Origin: an uncultured Clostridia bacterium
GTDB lineage: Bacteria; Bacillota; Clostridia; Oscillospirales; Ruminococcaceae
DNA: 64,000 bases
Direction: 5' to 3'
Assembly: GCA_947383835.1 (NCBI GenBank)
Contig: CANDEV010000001.1
Location: 124,001 to 188,000, forward strand
How positions within the stretch are numbered: the first letter of the stretch is position 1; the number at the start of each line of letters is the position of its first letter. Positions 40,763 to 50,191 of this stretch are shown here, piece after piece. The notes under the pieces are model-generated. The model ran no database searches, was not told where the DNA came from, and was given only the letters and a program-made list of their open reading frames with translations. A program made the position numbers and the translations under genes.

Positions 40763-43158
40763 ACGCCGTAAACCTTTCGCGCAACATCAACCGTGTCCTT
40801 TGCGTCTTTTGCATAGAAATCAGCACCAATTTTTTCCGCATATTCTGGAGTGAGTACCGCTCCTCCCACCACAATTTTACAGGGAACGTTATTGTCATGC
40901 AGCAGCTTTACAGTTTCTTCCATCGAAGCGAGGGTTGTCGTCATAAGCGCGGAAAGTCCCACAAGCTTCACATCATGCTTGACAGCGGCTTCAAGGACGT
41001 TTTCGGGGGGAACGTCCCTGCCAAGGTCGATCACGTCAAAGCCGTAATTTTCCAAAAGTACCTTTACAATATTCTTGCCGATGTCGTGAATGTCCCCCTT
41101 GACCGTGGCAAGCACCACTTTTCCCTTGCTGACGGACTCGCCGCCGCTTTGCGCCATGTGGGTTTTTATCACGTCAAACGCCGCCTGCGCCACGCTTGCC
41201 GCCATAATAAGCTGAGGCAGGAAGATTTTTCCGCTTTCAAATTCCGCGCCCGCTTTGTCAAGCGCGGGAATAAGCATATTGTCAACAATTTCCATGCTGT
41301 CATGAGTTTTAAGCAGCTCCGCGGTAATTCTCGCGCCCTCCTCTTTCAGACCGTTTGCAATCGCCGACGGCAGGTCGTTGCCCTCGGATTTTGGCGCAGC
41401 AGCCGCGGCTGTACTGCTTACTGACGTTGTAAAACTGCTGCCCGAATATGCGGCAATAAATTCCGCAGAATTTTTGTCAATATTTGTAAGCAATTTATAC
41501 GCCCGCACCGCGCCTGTCATAAGTGCGGCATTCGGATTTATTATCGGCAGGTCGAGACCGCTCGTCAGCGCCATTTGCAGGAAATTACAATTCACAAGCT
41601 CGCGGTTTGGAAGTCCAAAGGAAATATTTGAAACACCAAGAACGGTTTTAAGTCCAAGCTCGGTTTTAACGCGGTGCAAAGCCTTTACCGTCTCCATGAC
41701 CGCAGCCTGCTCCGCGGAGGCGGTGAGGGTCAAGCAGTCAATGAAAACGTCCCGCTTCGGTATGCCTGTTTTTTCAGCGTTTGCAAGAATTTTTTCCGCA
41801 ATTTCAAACCGTCCCTCGGCAGTTTTGGGTATACCTCCCTCGTCCAAAGCAAGTCCCACAACAGCCGCGCCGTACTTTTTCACAAGGGGCAAAATCGCCT
41901 CCATGGAAGCCTTTTCGCCGTTTACCGAGTTGACGATAGGCTTGCCGTTGTAAACACGCAAAGCCGCTTCCAAAACGTCGGGACGGGTCGAGTCAAGCTG
42001 CAAAGGCAGATCGGTCACGCCCTGCAAAGCCTTGACAACCTTTACCATCATTTCCTTTTCATCAATGTCGGGCAGACCCACATTTACGTCCAAAATGTCT
42101 GCACCCGCGTTTATCTGCTCGATAGCCTGACCCAAGATGTAGCCAATGTCCTCCGACTTCAAAGCCTCCTTGAAACGCTTTTTTCCCGTGGGATTTATAC
42201 GCTCGCCGATAATTCTCGGCTGGTCGATAACGACTGTTTTTGCGGGACTGCACACCGCCGCTTCAAGCTTCGGCTGCTGTTTAACGTACTTCATTTCTTT
42301 AAGACGGCTCACCGCGGCACGTATAAATTCGGGGTTTGTTCCGCAGCAGCCGCCCGCAATTTTTACGCCGTATTTTACAAGATTTGCCATACTCTCGGCA
42401 AATTCATCGGGAGAAACATCATACTTATTTGTTATCGGGTCGGGAAGTCCCGCGTTGGGCTTTACAACAATTGGCAGATTTGTCCATTGGGACAGCTCCG
42501 CTACAACAGGCTCAAGCTCCTTTGGTCCGAGAGAACAGTTCACGCCTATGGCGTCAACGCCAAGACCCTCCATGGTCAAAGCCATTGCGGATACAGAGCA
42601 GCCTGTGAAAGTCCGCATATTCTGCTCAAAGGTCATGGTGCATATTATGGGCAGATCGCTGTTTTCCTTTGCGGCAAGCACGCCCGCTTTCAGTTCGTAC
42701 AAATCAGTCATAGTCTCAAAAATAATAAGGTCAGCTCCCGCCTGTACGCCTGCAACGACCTGCTCCTTGAAAATGTCGTAAGCCTCCTCAAAAGTCAGTC
42801 CCCCCGTGGGTTCAAGAAGCTGCCCTATAGGTCCGATATCAAGAGCCGCAAGAGCCTTTTCGCCGCAGGATTTTTTTGCAATTTCCACAGCCGCCGCAAT
42901 TATTTCCTCAACGCTTTTCCCTGTTCCTGACATTTTATGGCGGTTGCAGCCAAATGTATTGGCGTACACAATATTCGACCCTGCGGAAATGTACGCGTTG
43001 TGAATATCCTCTATCCAATCGGGCTTGTCAAAATTTAACATTTCGGGAATTCCACCCATTTCCATGCCCTTGGCTTGCAGCATTGTACCCATTGCGCCGT
43101 CCAGAAAAACGAACTCGTTATCCTTTATAAGCTTGTAAAAATTTTCCTTTTTATTCAT
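40759..43158 (-). CDS. metH: Cobalamin-dependent methionine synthase, catalytic and B12-binding domains
   Basis: A 799-residue enzyme transferring a methyl group from 5-methyl-THF to homocysteine. The homocysteine domain (LDGAMGTMLQ, then GGCCGTNPEFI with zinc cysteines), the pterin domain (GERINPTGKKRFKEAL), the B12 cap and the B12-binding domain (GDIHDIGKN with the cobalt-ligand His near 685) are present. The SAM-dependent reactivation domain is missing; it is encoded by the preceding gene, which overlaps by 8 bp. AGGAGG precedes ATG 43158. No cobalamin or SAM riboswitch was seen. Confidence 0.95.
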   Translation of the reverse strand: MNKKENFYKLIKDNEFVFLDGAMGTMLQAKGMEMGGIPEMLNFDKPDWIEDIHNAYISAGSNIVYANTFGCNRHKMSGTGKSVEEIIAAAVEIAKKSCGEKALAALDIGPIGQLLEPTGGLTFEEAYDIFKEQVVAGVQAGADLIIFETMTDLYELKAGVLAAKENSDLPIICTMTFEQNMRTFTGCSVSAMALTMEGLGVDAIGVNCSLGPKELEPVVAELSQWTNLPIVVKPNAGLPDPITNKYDVSPDEFAESMANLVKYGVKIAGGCCGTNPEFIRAAVSRLKEMKYVKQQPKLEAAVCSPAKTVVIDQPRIIGERINPTGKKRFKEALKSEDIGYILGQAIEQINAGADILDVNVGLPDIDEKEMMVKVVKALQGVTDLPLQLDSTRPDVLEAALRVYNGKPIVNSVNGEKASMEAILPLVKKYGAAVVGLALDEGGIPKTAEGRFEIAEKILANAEKTGIPKRDVFIDCLTLTASAEQAAVMETVKALHRVKTELGLKTVLGVSNISFGLPNRELVNCNFLQMALTSGLDLPIINPNAALMTGAVRAYKLLTNIDKNSAEFIAAYSGSSFTTSVSSTAAAAAPKSEGNDLPSAIANGLKEEGARITAELLKTHDSMEIVDNMLIPALDKAGAEFESGKIFLPQLIMAASVAQAAFDVIKTHMAQSGGESVSKGKVVLATVKGDIHDIGKNIVKVLLENYGFDVIDLGRDVPPENVLEAAVKHDVKLVGLSALMTTTLASMEETVKLLHDNNVPCKIVVGGAVLTPEYAEKIGADFYAKDAKDTVDVARKVYGV

Positions 43159-43822
43159 AGCACTTTCCTCCTGCTTTTCTAAATGTACATTTTTCACGCA
43201 TATTGCATGTCCCGCAGCCGCGGCGTTTTTGAGGTATCGGATTTTCCGAAATGCCGATTACCGCCGTTACCGATTTTGTTGGGGTAAGCAGACCGCCGTC
43301 CGTAACACATACGCCCACGGTACGCATGGCGTTTACCGCCGTAAGGAAGTCACCCTGACATTCCAACGGGAAATCACCGTACCCCGGAGAGAACCGCCAT
43401 GTGGTAAACTTTCCCTCGAACCGCTCCCCTATCTCTTTTTCGGCAATGTCGCAAACCTGCTCAACCGCCGCAGAAGCAAGAGCGTCCGCAGTAAGAGCCT
43501 TTGCCATGTCCTCCGCCTGTACCGTTCGGAGAAGCTTGTCAACACCGTCGCCGATAGTCGCGCACAAAAGAGCCGTCCCTAAACAGCCGTTAAGGTGGGC
43601 GGAAATATCCCTGCCCCGCAGGACAAGCTTGTGTCCCGACAGCGTGACGGTATCGTCGAAAATGTCCGCAATATCTGCGTACACCCAATGATACTTTGGA
43701 CTTGCCGCGGTAATAAGGCGGCTCTCGCATTCGTCCGCCAAAGTCATAATATTTTCGGGGACTTCACCCCGCATACCCATATACCGAAATGCTTCGACAC
43801 GGTTTATATCTGTTAGTTTCAT
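43151..43822 (-). CDS. Methionine synthase activation protein (SAM-binding reactivation domain)
   Basis: A 223-residue protein equivalent to the C-terminal domain of long MetH. FSPGYGDFPL resembles the SAM-binding motif, with LTADALASAAVEQVCDIAEK as helix and GLLTPTKSVTAVIGI near the end, followed by a Cys-rich tail GCGTCNMREKC. It should reductively methylate oxidised cobalamin on the truncated MetH. The overlap with metH ensures equal translation. The first residues MKLTDINRVEAFRYMG match other stand-alone activation proteins. Confidence 0.9.
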   Translation of the reverse strand: MKLTDINRVEAFRYMGMRGEVPENIMTLADECESRLITAASPKYHWVYADIADIFDDTVTLSGHKLVLRGRDISAHLNGCLGTALLCATIGDGVDKLLRTVQAEDMAKALTADALASAAVEQVCDIAEKEIGERFEGKFTTWRFSPGYGDFPLECQGDFLTAVNAMRTVGVCVTDGGLLTPTKSVTAVIGISENPIPQKRRGCGTCNMREKCTFRKAGGKCYE

Positions 43823-43848
43823 AATAAATTTTCCTTTAATAAAATCAA

Positions 43849-44295
43849 TTACAGCAGCTTTTTTATCCTGTCTATTACATATTCCGCCCTGCTTTCCAGT
43901 TCGGGAAGTGCGTTGACGGAAAAATATTTCAGGCAGCGGCTTTCATCATCGTTTATACGAGGTACTCCCGACACGCCCACCGCTTTGTACAAAACAATAA
44001 CAGTATACGTCTCGTCGCCGTTGGGATAACGGAAAAACAGTTCCTCGCCCGACAATACGTCAAGCAGCTCAAAACGTTCGGCTTTCAGTCCCGCTTCTTC
44101 CCATAATTCGCGGACGGCGGTTTCCTCAAGACTTTCACCAAGCTCCATGCCTCCGCCGATAATGCCCCATGTGCCGGTGTCGCTGCGCAAATTCAGTAGT
44201 ATTTCATTTTTATCATTCAGCACAATAATTGTCGCGCCGATATTTATTATCGGCTGATGTCCGATATATTTCCGCAGTTCCGATATATAGCTCAT
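43849..44295 (-). CDS. NUDIX hydrolase
   Basis: A 148-residue pyrophosphohydrolase. GGGMELGESLEETAVRELWE followed by EAGL is a full Nudix box (G-x5-E-x7-RE-x2-E-E-x-G-x-U with REL-WEE). The type of substrate (nucleotide, sugar nucleotide) cannot be given. GGAGGAC precedes the ATG. It lies 26 bp upstream of the MetH activation gene on the same strand. Confidence 0.92.
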   Translation of the reverse strand: MSYISELRKYIGHQPIINIGATIIVLNDKNEILLNLRSDTGTWGIIGGGMELGESLEETAVRELWEEAGLKAERFELLDVLSGEELFFRYPNGDETYTVIVLYKAVGVSGVPRINDDESRCLKYFSVNALPELESRAEYVIDRIKKLL

Positions 44296-44306
44296 ACTGT
44301 CCTCCT

Positions 44307-44981
44307 TTATACGCCGTTTTTTTGTTTTACGACCGCAAACATCAAGCTGTCAAAATCGGGCAGCGCGGCGGTAATTCCCTTTTCAAGCAGTACAAGACCG
44401 TTTGAGGTTATTTCATTTTCAAATGTTTCAAAGGATACCGTCCTGCATGATGTTGCCGCAACCGTCATCTTTCCCGATTTGTGCTCCCTCTCGCGGAGTT
44501 CAAATGCGGCATTGGGATCTGTACGCATTTCCGAAACGCCGTCTCCCATTGAACAAATAAGCGCCGCACCGTTTTCCGAAAGATGTTCTCTTATAAATCC
44601 GTAAAAACGGTTTCTGTCCTCGTCCGAAACAAGCATATGAATGACCGCCACGGAGTAAATAAAATCGTATTTGTTTTGGTGCTTGCCGTTTAAGCAGTCC
44701 AGAACAGCAAAATGCTCCTTGAATAAAGGCAGCGTTTTTTTGCAGTACTCTATCGCTTCCTGTGAAATATCGGCGGCAAAAAGCTTATATCCGCTTTCAA
44801 ACACCGCCTTGGAATCCCGTCCCTCGCCGCAGCCTATCTCAAGTATAGTATCAGATTTTCCGACATTATATTTTCGGATAATATCCAATACTATGGGCGT
44901 GCTTTTATCGCTTAGCCAGCTCACTCCCTTGGAATGAGCCGTTTTGTAACGTTCGTCATATGCTTCGTAATATTTTCTCAT
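44307..44981 (-). CDS. Class I SAM-dependent methyltransferase
   Basis: A 224-residue methyltransferase with ILEIGCGEGRDSKAVF (motif I), LFAADISQEAI (motif II) and YDFIYSVAVIHML (motif IV). It resembles methyltransferases of the tellurite-resistance TehB group, but the substrate is unknown. GAGGTC before ATG 44981 fixes the start; the frame opens further up at 45023. It is one of four methyltransferases in the window (others at 21116, 45786 and 47913). Confidence 0.86.
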   Translation of the reverse strand: MRKYYEAYDERYKTAHSKGVSWLSDKSTPIVLDIIRKYNVGKSDTILEIGCGEGRDSKAVFESGYKLFAADISQEAIEYCKKTLPLFKEHFAVLDCLNGKHQNKYDFIYSVAVIHMLVSDEDRNRFYGFIREHLSENGAALICSMGDGVSEMRTDPNAAFELREREHKSGKMTVAATSCRTVSFETFENEITSNGLVLLEKGITAALPDFDSLMFAVVKQKNGV

Positions 44982-45054
44982 TTTAGTGACCTCGCAATAC
45001 TCAATGTCTAAAGGCATCGGCACGGTTTATTTTTCTAACTTTACAATATTTTAC

Positions 45055-45729
45055 CTATTTCTTTTTTGCAAGCAGATAGCTGCCCTCTATCATGTCAAGT
45101 ATTTCCTCCGTGGGGACGGAACCGTCAAGAATGATCGTGTACCAATGCTTTTTATTCATATGATACCCAGCAAAATATTTCTTGTTGTCGATAAGCCTTT
45201 CAAGCACTTCGGGGACTGCCCGCAGGTCTATAATTTCAACCTTATCGCTCGATTTTATCCCCAGCTTTCGTTTAGATACCGTAAGCAGCGCGCCGTACCA
45301 TTTGCCTGTGTCCTTTCGCCTCCAAACGGCATTTTCCGGGAACTTCTCCCATAAAAATTCCAATTCGTCGCCGTAAACCTCGCGGACATAAGCAATCAAC
45401 TCCTTTGCCTGTTCCGATTTAAAAACGTCGATTTCAAAGCATTTGGCGGCAATGTCCTCCAGTATGCTTTCATAGTCAAACCGCACGCCGCCCACAAAAC
45501 CGCCTGCCGCTGCTTCCGCAAGATGCAAAATGTACGGCTCGTCAGCCGCGGGGTCAATAACCTCTGCGGAAACCTCTCCCACAGGTGTGACCGTAACGTT
45601 CATTACAAAACCGCTTTGGGGCAATTTTTGTGAAAAAACAAAATCAGAGCCGTTTTTCATAAATCCGTAATCAGCCAACTTTTGGATATTGACTTTTTTA
45701 TCTTTGTATATTTCCGCGATAACGTTCAT
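45055..45729 (-). CDS. MmcQ/YjbR family protein
   Basis: A 224-residue protein. The C-terminal ~115 residues (LWEKFPENAVWRRKDTGKWY, then GYHMNKKHWYTIILDGSVP) are the MmcQ/YjbR fold, and an N-terminal ~100-residue extension is common in Clostridia versions. Family members have a DNA-binding-like fold but no proven role. GAGGTGG precedes the ATG. Confidence 0.87.
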   Translation of the reverse strand: MNVIAEIYKDKKVNIQKLADYGFMKNGSDFVFSQKLPQSGFVMNVTVTPVGEVSAEVIDPAADEPYILHLAEAAAGGFVGGVRFDYESILEDIAAKCFEIDVFKSEQAKELIAYVREVYGDELEFLWEKFPENAVWRRKDTGKWYGALLTVSKRKLGIKSSDKVEIIDLRAVPEVLERLIDNKKYFAGYHMNKKHWYTIILDGSVPTEEILDMIEGSYLLAKKK

Positions 45730-45785
45730 TTTACCACCTCAATTTTCTATAATGCTTATGCAGCTTTGAGCATAAAAAATTAATT

Positions 45786-46580
45786 TTATTTTCTGAATAT
45801 GTCAAGAGAATGGCTTGTAATACCCACCATATCCTGCCGTTCGCAGGTTGCAAAATGGTACTTCAAAAACCATTCAAAAGTATCGTTATCCATTTTGTCT
45901 ACCTCATAGCGCAAAAGCCGCGAACAGCCGTCAGAAGCGACATAGTGCAGACGAGTCGTGGTAAATGCCGACATCAGATTGTCAATATCCTCTTTGCGGA
46001 CAAGCTCGAACAAGTCCTTCGGCTCGGATATTGCGGCAAATGTTATCGGGTCAAGCAAACCGTCTTTGATGTACTGTGCAACACTGAAATTACCGAGTTT
46101 AAAGCCCTCGTCAATTAAACTGCCGTCCGATATTACATATGCGGCAAAAATGATACCGCCCTGCTTTGTCACGCGGATAGCTTCGCTCAAAGCCTGCCGC
46201 TTGTCCTCGTCATTGTAAAGATGATAAAGCGGACCCAACAGCAGCGTGATGTCATATGTGTTGTCGGGAAAAGCCGACAAGTCCAAAGCGTTGCCCTGTG
46301 TAACGGTTATTTTTTCGTCGGACAGAGTGTTTTGGCGGAAAATCTCAATGTTATGCTCTACCAGCTCCACCGCGTCAACGGTATAGCCCTGCCGCGCCAG
46401 CGTGTGGGAATAACGTCCCGTTGCCGCGCCTATTTCAAGCACACGGTCGCCCTCGCGTATGTACTTCTCAATATACCGCATAGTGGTGAGGAACTCAACC
46501 GTTCCGTGCTTTAAAGCCGCCAGACGACCGTCCTCGTCATAAGAATTATAGTAATCGATCAGATACTGATTTTCTTTCAT
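45786..46580 (-). CDS. Class I SAM-dependent methyltransferase
   Basis: A 264-residue methyltransferase: VLEIGAATGRYSHTLA is motif I with GAATG in place of GCGTG, VDAVELVEHNI motif II, TYDITLLLGPLYHLYNDEDK motif IV. The extended C-terminal part (residues ~175-264) with HFATCERQDMVGITSHSLDI is typical of a group found beside GNAT genes in gut Firmicutes. AAGAGGTG precedes the ATG. The substrate is unknown. Confidence 0.87.
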   Translation of the reverse strand: MKENQYLIDYYNSYDEDGRLAALKHGTVEFLTTMRYIEKYIREGDRVLEIGAATGRYSHTLARQGYTVDAVELVEHNIEIFRQNTLSDEKITVTQGNALDLSAFPDNTYDITLLLGPLYHLYNDEDKRQALSEAIRVTKQGGIIFAAYVISDGSLIDEGFKLGNFSVAQYIKDGLLDPITFAAISEPKDLFELVRKEDIDNLMSAFTTTRLHYVASDGCSRLLRYEVDKMDNDTFEWFLKYHFATCERQDMVGITSHSLDIFRK

Positions 46581-46616
46581 ATTGCACCTCTTAAAATTTT
46601 TTTGTAATAAAAGATA

Positions 46617-47075
46617 TTATCTATTTTTCAAGTCCTTTGCAAACGCTACTGTACTTTCAGCCACGCAGAAGCCGTTTTTTAGGTAAAACTTATAGGCGGG
46701 CGCGTCCTTACCCGTCAGCAAATATAAATGGGTCATGCCCAGCTCCCTGCAAGCCTTTTCTATCCTGCCCACAAAAAGAGTACCTATTCCACGCCCTTGC
46801 TTTTCGGTACTTATACAAAGCTCGTCGATAAAATATTCCGTTCCTGTGTACCAATGCTTGATATGTCCCATAGAAACGCCTATCAGCTCGTTTCCCTCGT
46901 ACAGCCCGAAAGTCAGGGAATTATCCTGCCCTATCAAATCATGAATATATAACCTTAACTGGTTTTCGTCCGACCAATCATCGTTCCACGGCTCTTTTGT
47001 AAAGACGTTTACAAACAGTTTTCTTATTACGTCTGAATCGCTTTCGTCCAACCGTTTGAAAATATTTTTTTGCAT
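46617..47075 (-). CDS. GNAT-family N-acetyltransferase
   Basis: A 152-residue acetyltransferase. FIDELCISTEKQGRGIGTLF contains the Q-x-x-G-x-G/A acetyl-CoA loop, and LYLLTGKDAPAYKFYLKNGF the C-terminal motif. It resembles aminoglycoside 6'-acetyltransferase-like GNATs, but the family is too diverse to predict resistance. GAGGAG precedes the ATG. It lies 36 bp before the methyltransferase at 45786. Confidence 0.88.
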   Translation of the reverse strand: MQKNIFKRLDESDSDVIRKLFVNVFTKEPWNDDWSDENQLRLYIHDLIGQDNSLTFGLYEGNELIGVSMGHIKHWYTGTEYFIDELCISTEKQGRGIGTLFVGRIEKACRELGMTHLYLLTGKDAPAYKFYLKNGFCVAESTVAFAKDLKNR

Positions 47076-47094
47076 ATCCGTAATTTCTCCTCGA

Positions 47095-47769
47095 TTATTT
47101 TATTTCCGTCCAAGCCGAGCGGTCAAGCATTTTATCGTCAACATTCTCTTTCAGTCCCAACCTAAAATCCTCCAAAGTGACCTCTTTGCCGTCAATTTCG
47201 TAGTACGGACAAGGCTCTTTGCTGTCCTCGGGGATAAGCTGTGTACGTGCAAAAAGATTGGCAAATTCAGTAATATTCCCGTTGGCGTCATACCGAAAAA
47301 CGGTGTAGGACTGCGTACCGTTAAACACGTATAGCCGCACCATAGAGCCGTCGTTTAGGGGAAAATCAAAGCTGCTGCCCTCGCCGGTATCATACTGACG
47401 GCAGATAATATTTTCGCCGTCACAGTCAAACACCCCGTTGAACACGGCAGGGACACCTCTGTACTGCACAAGAAGCTCCTCACCGCCGTCGCCGTCAATG
47501 TCGAGACATATATACTCCAGACCGCCCAAACGAAGCACGCTCTGCCAACTGTCAAGACCCCACATAGATACGTCCTCCTCCGTAAAAAGAGAAACGTCTC
47601 CCGATAAAAATTTATCATATGCTTCTTTTGCTGAAATACGTTCCGTTTCTGCTTGCGCCGACGTTTCGCCGCTTTCGTAACGTTCCGCCGTTTCCTTACC
47701 GCTTGCTGCGCAGCCCGTAAGCAGCGCAAGGCATATGCAAAAACACGTACACAGTTTAAAAAATTTCAT
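47095..47769 (-). CDS. Lipoprotein of unknown function
   Basis: A 224-residue exported lipoprotein (signal MKFFKLCTCFCICLALLTGC, lipobox LTGC). After a short Ser/Glu/Thr linker, the domain contains YICLDIDGDGGEELLVQY, an FG-GAP/VCBS-like acidic loop often seen in Clostridia lipoproteins that may bind calcium, and a closing EVTLEDFRLGL. AGGAG precedes the ATG. Function unknown. Confidence 0.82.
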   Translation of the reverse strand: MKFFKLCTCFCICLALLTGCAASGKETAERYESGETSAQAETERISAKEAYDKFLSGDVSLFTEEDVSMWGLDSWQSVLRLGGLEYICLDIDGDGGEELLVQYRGVPAVFNGVFDCDGENIICRQYDTGEGSSFDFPLNDGSMVRLYVFNGTQSYTVFRYDANGNITEFANLFARTQLIPEDSKEPCPYYEIDGKEVTLEDFRLGLKENVDDKMLDRSAWTEIK

Positions 47770-47912
47770 AATATGATCTCCTAATTTTTTGATATGCTTA
47801 TATCAAAATCTTCTCTGATATAACCGTAAATATTATAGGAAAAGCCTCTCCGTTTCAAGCGTTGGTATCCACAAGCATTCTTTTACCATAAAGCTTTCCT
47901 CCAAATTTTATT

Positions 47913-48608
47913 TTACTTTTGAATTTTGTTATATTCCGCAAAGAAAAACAATGGCAAATCGCTGTTTTTATTTTTTCCGTCATATGAAGCAGGTTCGCAG
48001 ACTTCCTTTAGCATAAATCCGTTTTTTACCGCAGTGTTCAGATAATAAGATAACGGACGGTGAAAATGGTTTGTCTCGCCCCAAAACTCATTTGTAAACT
48101 GATACGGTTCAATATATTTCTCTATTGCCTTAGCATATTTATAGCCGTTTTCATCATTAAGCCAATGACCGTCGTAAAATGCAGGGTGGACTATCGAATA
48201 ATATAAAATACCGCCTGTTTTGAGTAGTCTGCTGCATTCCGAAAAAACAAAATCAATATTTTCAATATCCATAAAGACCTGATTTGAAAATACAATATCA
48301 AACTGCTCGTTTTCAAAGTCTAACGGCTTGGTGATGTCCATAACGAAAAAATCCGCCATAGGATAACGTTCCTTAGCAATTTCAATCATTTTTTCGGAAC
48401 CGTCAATTCCGATTGCATCTGCACCGATGCTTCTGAAATAATCGGTGAAAAAGCCGTATCCGCAGCCGAGGTCTAATATTTTCTCGCCGTTGAAATGCTC
48501 AAATCTTTTCATAACTATTTTTTTATTGACTTCAACATATTCGGAGCTTTCCTGATCCTCCGTATATTTTAATGCGGCGTTATTCCATTGAGCTATTGTA
48601 TCTTTCAT
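47913..48608 (-). CDS. Class I SAM-dependent methyltransferase
   Basis: A 231-residue methyltransferase: ILDLGCGYGFFTDYFR (motif I), AIGIDGSEKMI (motif II), FDIVFSNQVFMDIENIDF (motif IV). Codons are more AT-rich than in neighbours. GAGGTC precedes ATG 48608, and the start overlaps the stop of the upstream GNAT gene (ATGA). Substrate unknown; small-molecule methylation is likely. Confidence 0.87.
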   Translation of the reverse strand: MKDTIAQWNNAALKYTEDQESSEYVEVNKKIVMKRFEHFNGEKILDLGCGYGFFTDYFRSIGADAIGIDGSEKMIEIAKERYPMADFFVMDITKPLDFENEQFDIVFSNQVFMDIENIDFVFSECSRLLKTGGILYYSIVHPAFYDGHWLNDENGYKYAKAIEKYIEPYQFTNEFWGETNHFHRPLSYYLNTAVKNGFMLKEVCEPASYDGKNKNSDLPLFFFAEYNKIQK

Positions 48609-49108
48609 TTTATTGACCTCAATTCCCGATAGTACGGACAAATATCCTCATAAGTCCCGTCCTTCATGCGGAAGCCATTGGGGATAGTTCCAAGCTGCTT
48701 AAATCCCAGCCGCTCGTAAAGATTTCTTGCGTGTGTGTTGGTCGCAACCACGGCGTTGAACTGGAGTATCCTAAACCCGCACCGTTTGCCCTGCACAAGG
48801 CAGTCCTCCACAAGCTTTCTGCCGATATGATATCCGCGAAAAGCCTTTTTCACCGCAAAGCTGGCATTGCAGATGTGTCCGCACCGTCCCACATTGTTTG
48901 GGTGGAGAATATACAGACCCATGACCTCCTGCCTGTCAATGTCGAACGCAACCCCGCAGTAGCTCTGCTCTCTGAAAAAGTTCGCCCCCGTGACCTCGTT
49001 CAGCCGCTCCTCCTGCGGGAAAGCTATGCCCTCCTCCACAACCTCGTTCCATATTTCTATCATTTCGGGAAGACATTTTCCTATGTAGCTTCTTATTTCA
49101 ATGTTCAT
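48605..49108 (-). CDS. GNAT-family N-acetyltransferase
   Basis: A 167-residue acetyltransferase of the phosphinothricin/YhhY-like group: HICNASFAVKKAFRGYHIGR is the acetyl-CoA region and LQFNAVVATNTHARNLYERL the conserved C-terminal motif with N-x-x-A-x-x-L-Y. GGAGG precedes the ATG, which overlaps the stop of the preceding gene by 4 bp. It is tightly coupled to the methyltransferase downstream. Confidence 0.88.
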   Translation of the reverse strand: MNIEIRSYIGKCLPEMIEIWNEVVEEGIAFPQEERLNEVTGANFFREQSYCGVAFDIDRQEVMGLYILHPNNVGRCGHICNASFAVKKAFRGYHIGRKLVEDCLVQGKRCGFRILQFNAVVATNTHARNLYERLGFKQLGTIPNGFRMKDGTYEDICPYYRELRSIK

Positions 49109-49551
49109 GATTTTTCCTCCAAATATTTTTTTATCTCGTCCGAAGTTAGCTTTCTGACCTCGGTATCAGGGTACTCTATGTACTCCCCGACCTCAAACAG
49201 CGGGGACATTTTTTCGCAGAACTTGTCTTTATTCTTTTTCAGAAAAGCGTTCAATTCGGAAATATCCGAAAAAATCTTGTAGGACTTCCTGCCGCCCTTG
49301 CCTGTTATCTCGTATATCCCACAGGACTTTTTCACCGTAAAGTCTGCCGTCCGCAGGTAAAGCATTGCAATTTCAAGGGACTTGAACGGGAAATTCCACC
49401 TCTGCAAGCCGCGGACTTTGTCCCTCTCAATGCAGATACACCTGCCGCAAGTGCCGCATATGTACTGGGCGTGGTTTTTCAGGCAGTCCTCCGCTTTCAG
49501 CAGCGGGGTTATCCTGCTTTTCTCGGAATAACATTCGGGACACATTTTCAT
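49105..49551 (-). CDS. Zinc-ribbon protein of unknown function
   Basis: A 148-residue protein starting MKMCPECYSEKSR, with a second pair in ICGTCGRCICIERDKVRG, together a likely zinc ribbon. The rest is basic (FTVKKSCGIYEITGKGGRKS) without a recognisable fold. AGGAGC precedes the ATG. It overlaps the GNAT start (ATGA) and follows the DUF402 gene by 12 bp, so it belongs to this small operon. Confidence 0.75.
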   Translation of the reverse strand: MKMCPECYSEKSRITPLLKAEDCLKNHAQYICGTCGRCICIERDKVRGLQRWNFPFKSLEIAMLYLRTADFTVKKSCGIYEITGKGGRKSYKIFSDISELNAFLKKNKDKFCEKMSPLFEVGEYIEYPDTEVRKLTSDEIKKYLEEKS

Positions 49552-49563
49552 ATACTGCTCCTA

Positions 49564-50166
49564 TCACACATTTTTCTTAAAAACATTATCATTGCTTTCA
49601 ATTCTTTTTTGCGCGGACTTTAAAATATTTTCGCACCATAACTGGGTTTTTTCTACGTCCGAGCATAGCTCCGAAACAATGTCGTTACCCTCTTTTACCG
49701 CCCTTTGGTACTGCTCCTCGGAAAGCTCACCCGACTTGTAAGCCGCGTCCAGCTCGTCTCGGTCGTCTATGGAAACATCACCCTCAACATCAAATACCAC
49801 GTCCAGATACTGATCCGTAAAATAAGCGACCCCGTCCTCGTCATATCCCCAACCGTCGATAACGTCAACATACCATACCGAAACCGATTTTGAATACTTT
49901 ACGCCTTGGACAGTCCGAGATTGGGGGAGAAATTTTGCCGTTATTGCGCGGTACCGGTCGTCGGGTATCAACTGAAGCCACAGCATTCCCTCGCCGCATA
50001 CGGGGATTTTCCCCGCTTTAGGCTTTTCCCAAAAGAAATAGTCCCCCGCCTTTAATTCTATTATGCTGACAAGTCCGTGAAAATCCTCCGTGTCCATTCG
50101 CATTTGATAGTAAGGGAAACCTTGGAACCCCCATTTTTTATCTCTGTCCAGACGTTTTTGGGTCAT
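49564..50166 (-). CDS. DUF402 domain protein (FomD-like barrel)
   Basis: A 200-residue protein. VSVWYVDVIDGWGYDEDGVA followed by FTDQYLDVVFDVEGDVSIDD and a DELDAAYKSGELSEEQYQRA helix is the DUF402 pattern, related to FomD and nucleoside-diphosphate phosphatases. Cytoplasmic hydrolysis of a phosphate ester is possible. AAGGAG precedes the ATG. A deleted second copy of this gene lies at 50541-50673. Confidence 0.85.
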   Translation of the reverse strand: MTQKRLDRDKKWGFQGFPYYQMRMDTEDFHGLVSIIELKAGDYFFWEKPKAGKIPVCGEGMLWLQLIPDDRYRAITAKFLPQSRTVQGVKYSKSVSVWYVDVIDGWGYDEDGVAYFTDQYLDVVFDVEGDVSIDDRDELDAAYKSGELSEEQYQRAVKEGNDIVSELCSDVEKTQLWCENILKSAQKRIESNDNVFKKNV

Positions 50167-50191
50167 GTTGCAACGCTCCTTCTAAGCTTTT

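Noticed and set aside
41674..42930. 418-codon frame antisense to metH
   Set aside because: It is a shadow frame of metH with an atypical composition; length alone reflects codon bias on the coding strand.
43823..43848. Possible cobalamin or SAM riboswitch ahead of the metH operon
   Set aside because: The gap to the NUDIX gene is only 26 bp, too short for a riboswitch, and none of the B12-box or S-box sequences is present.
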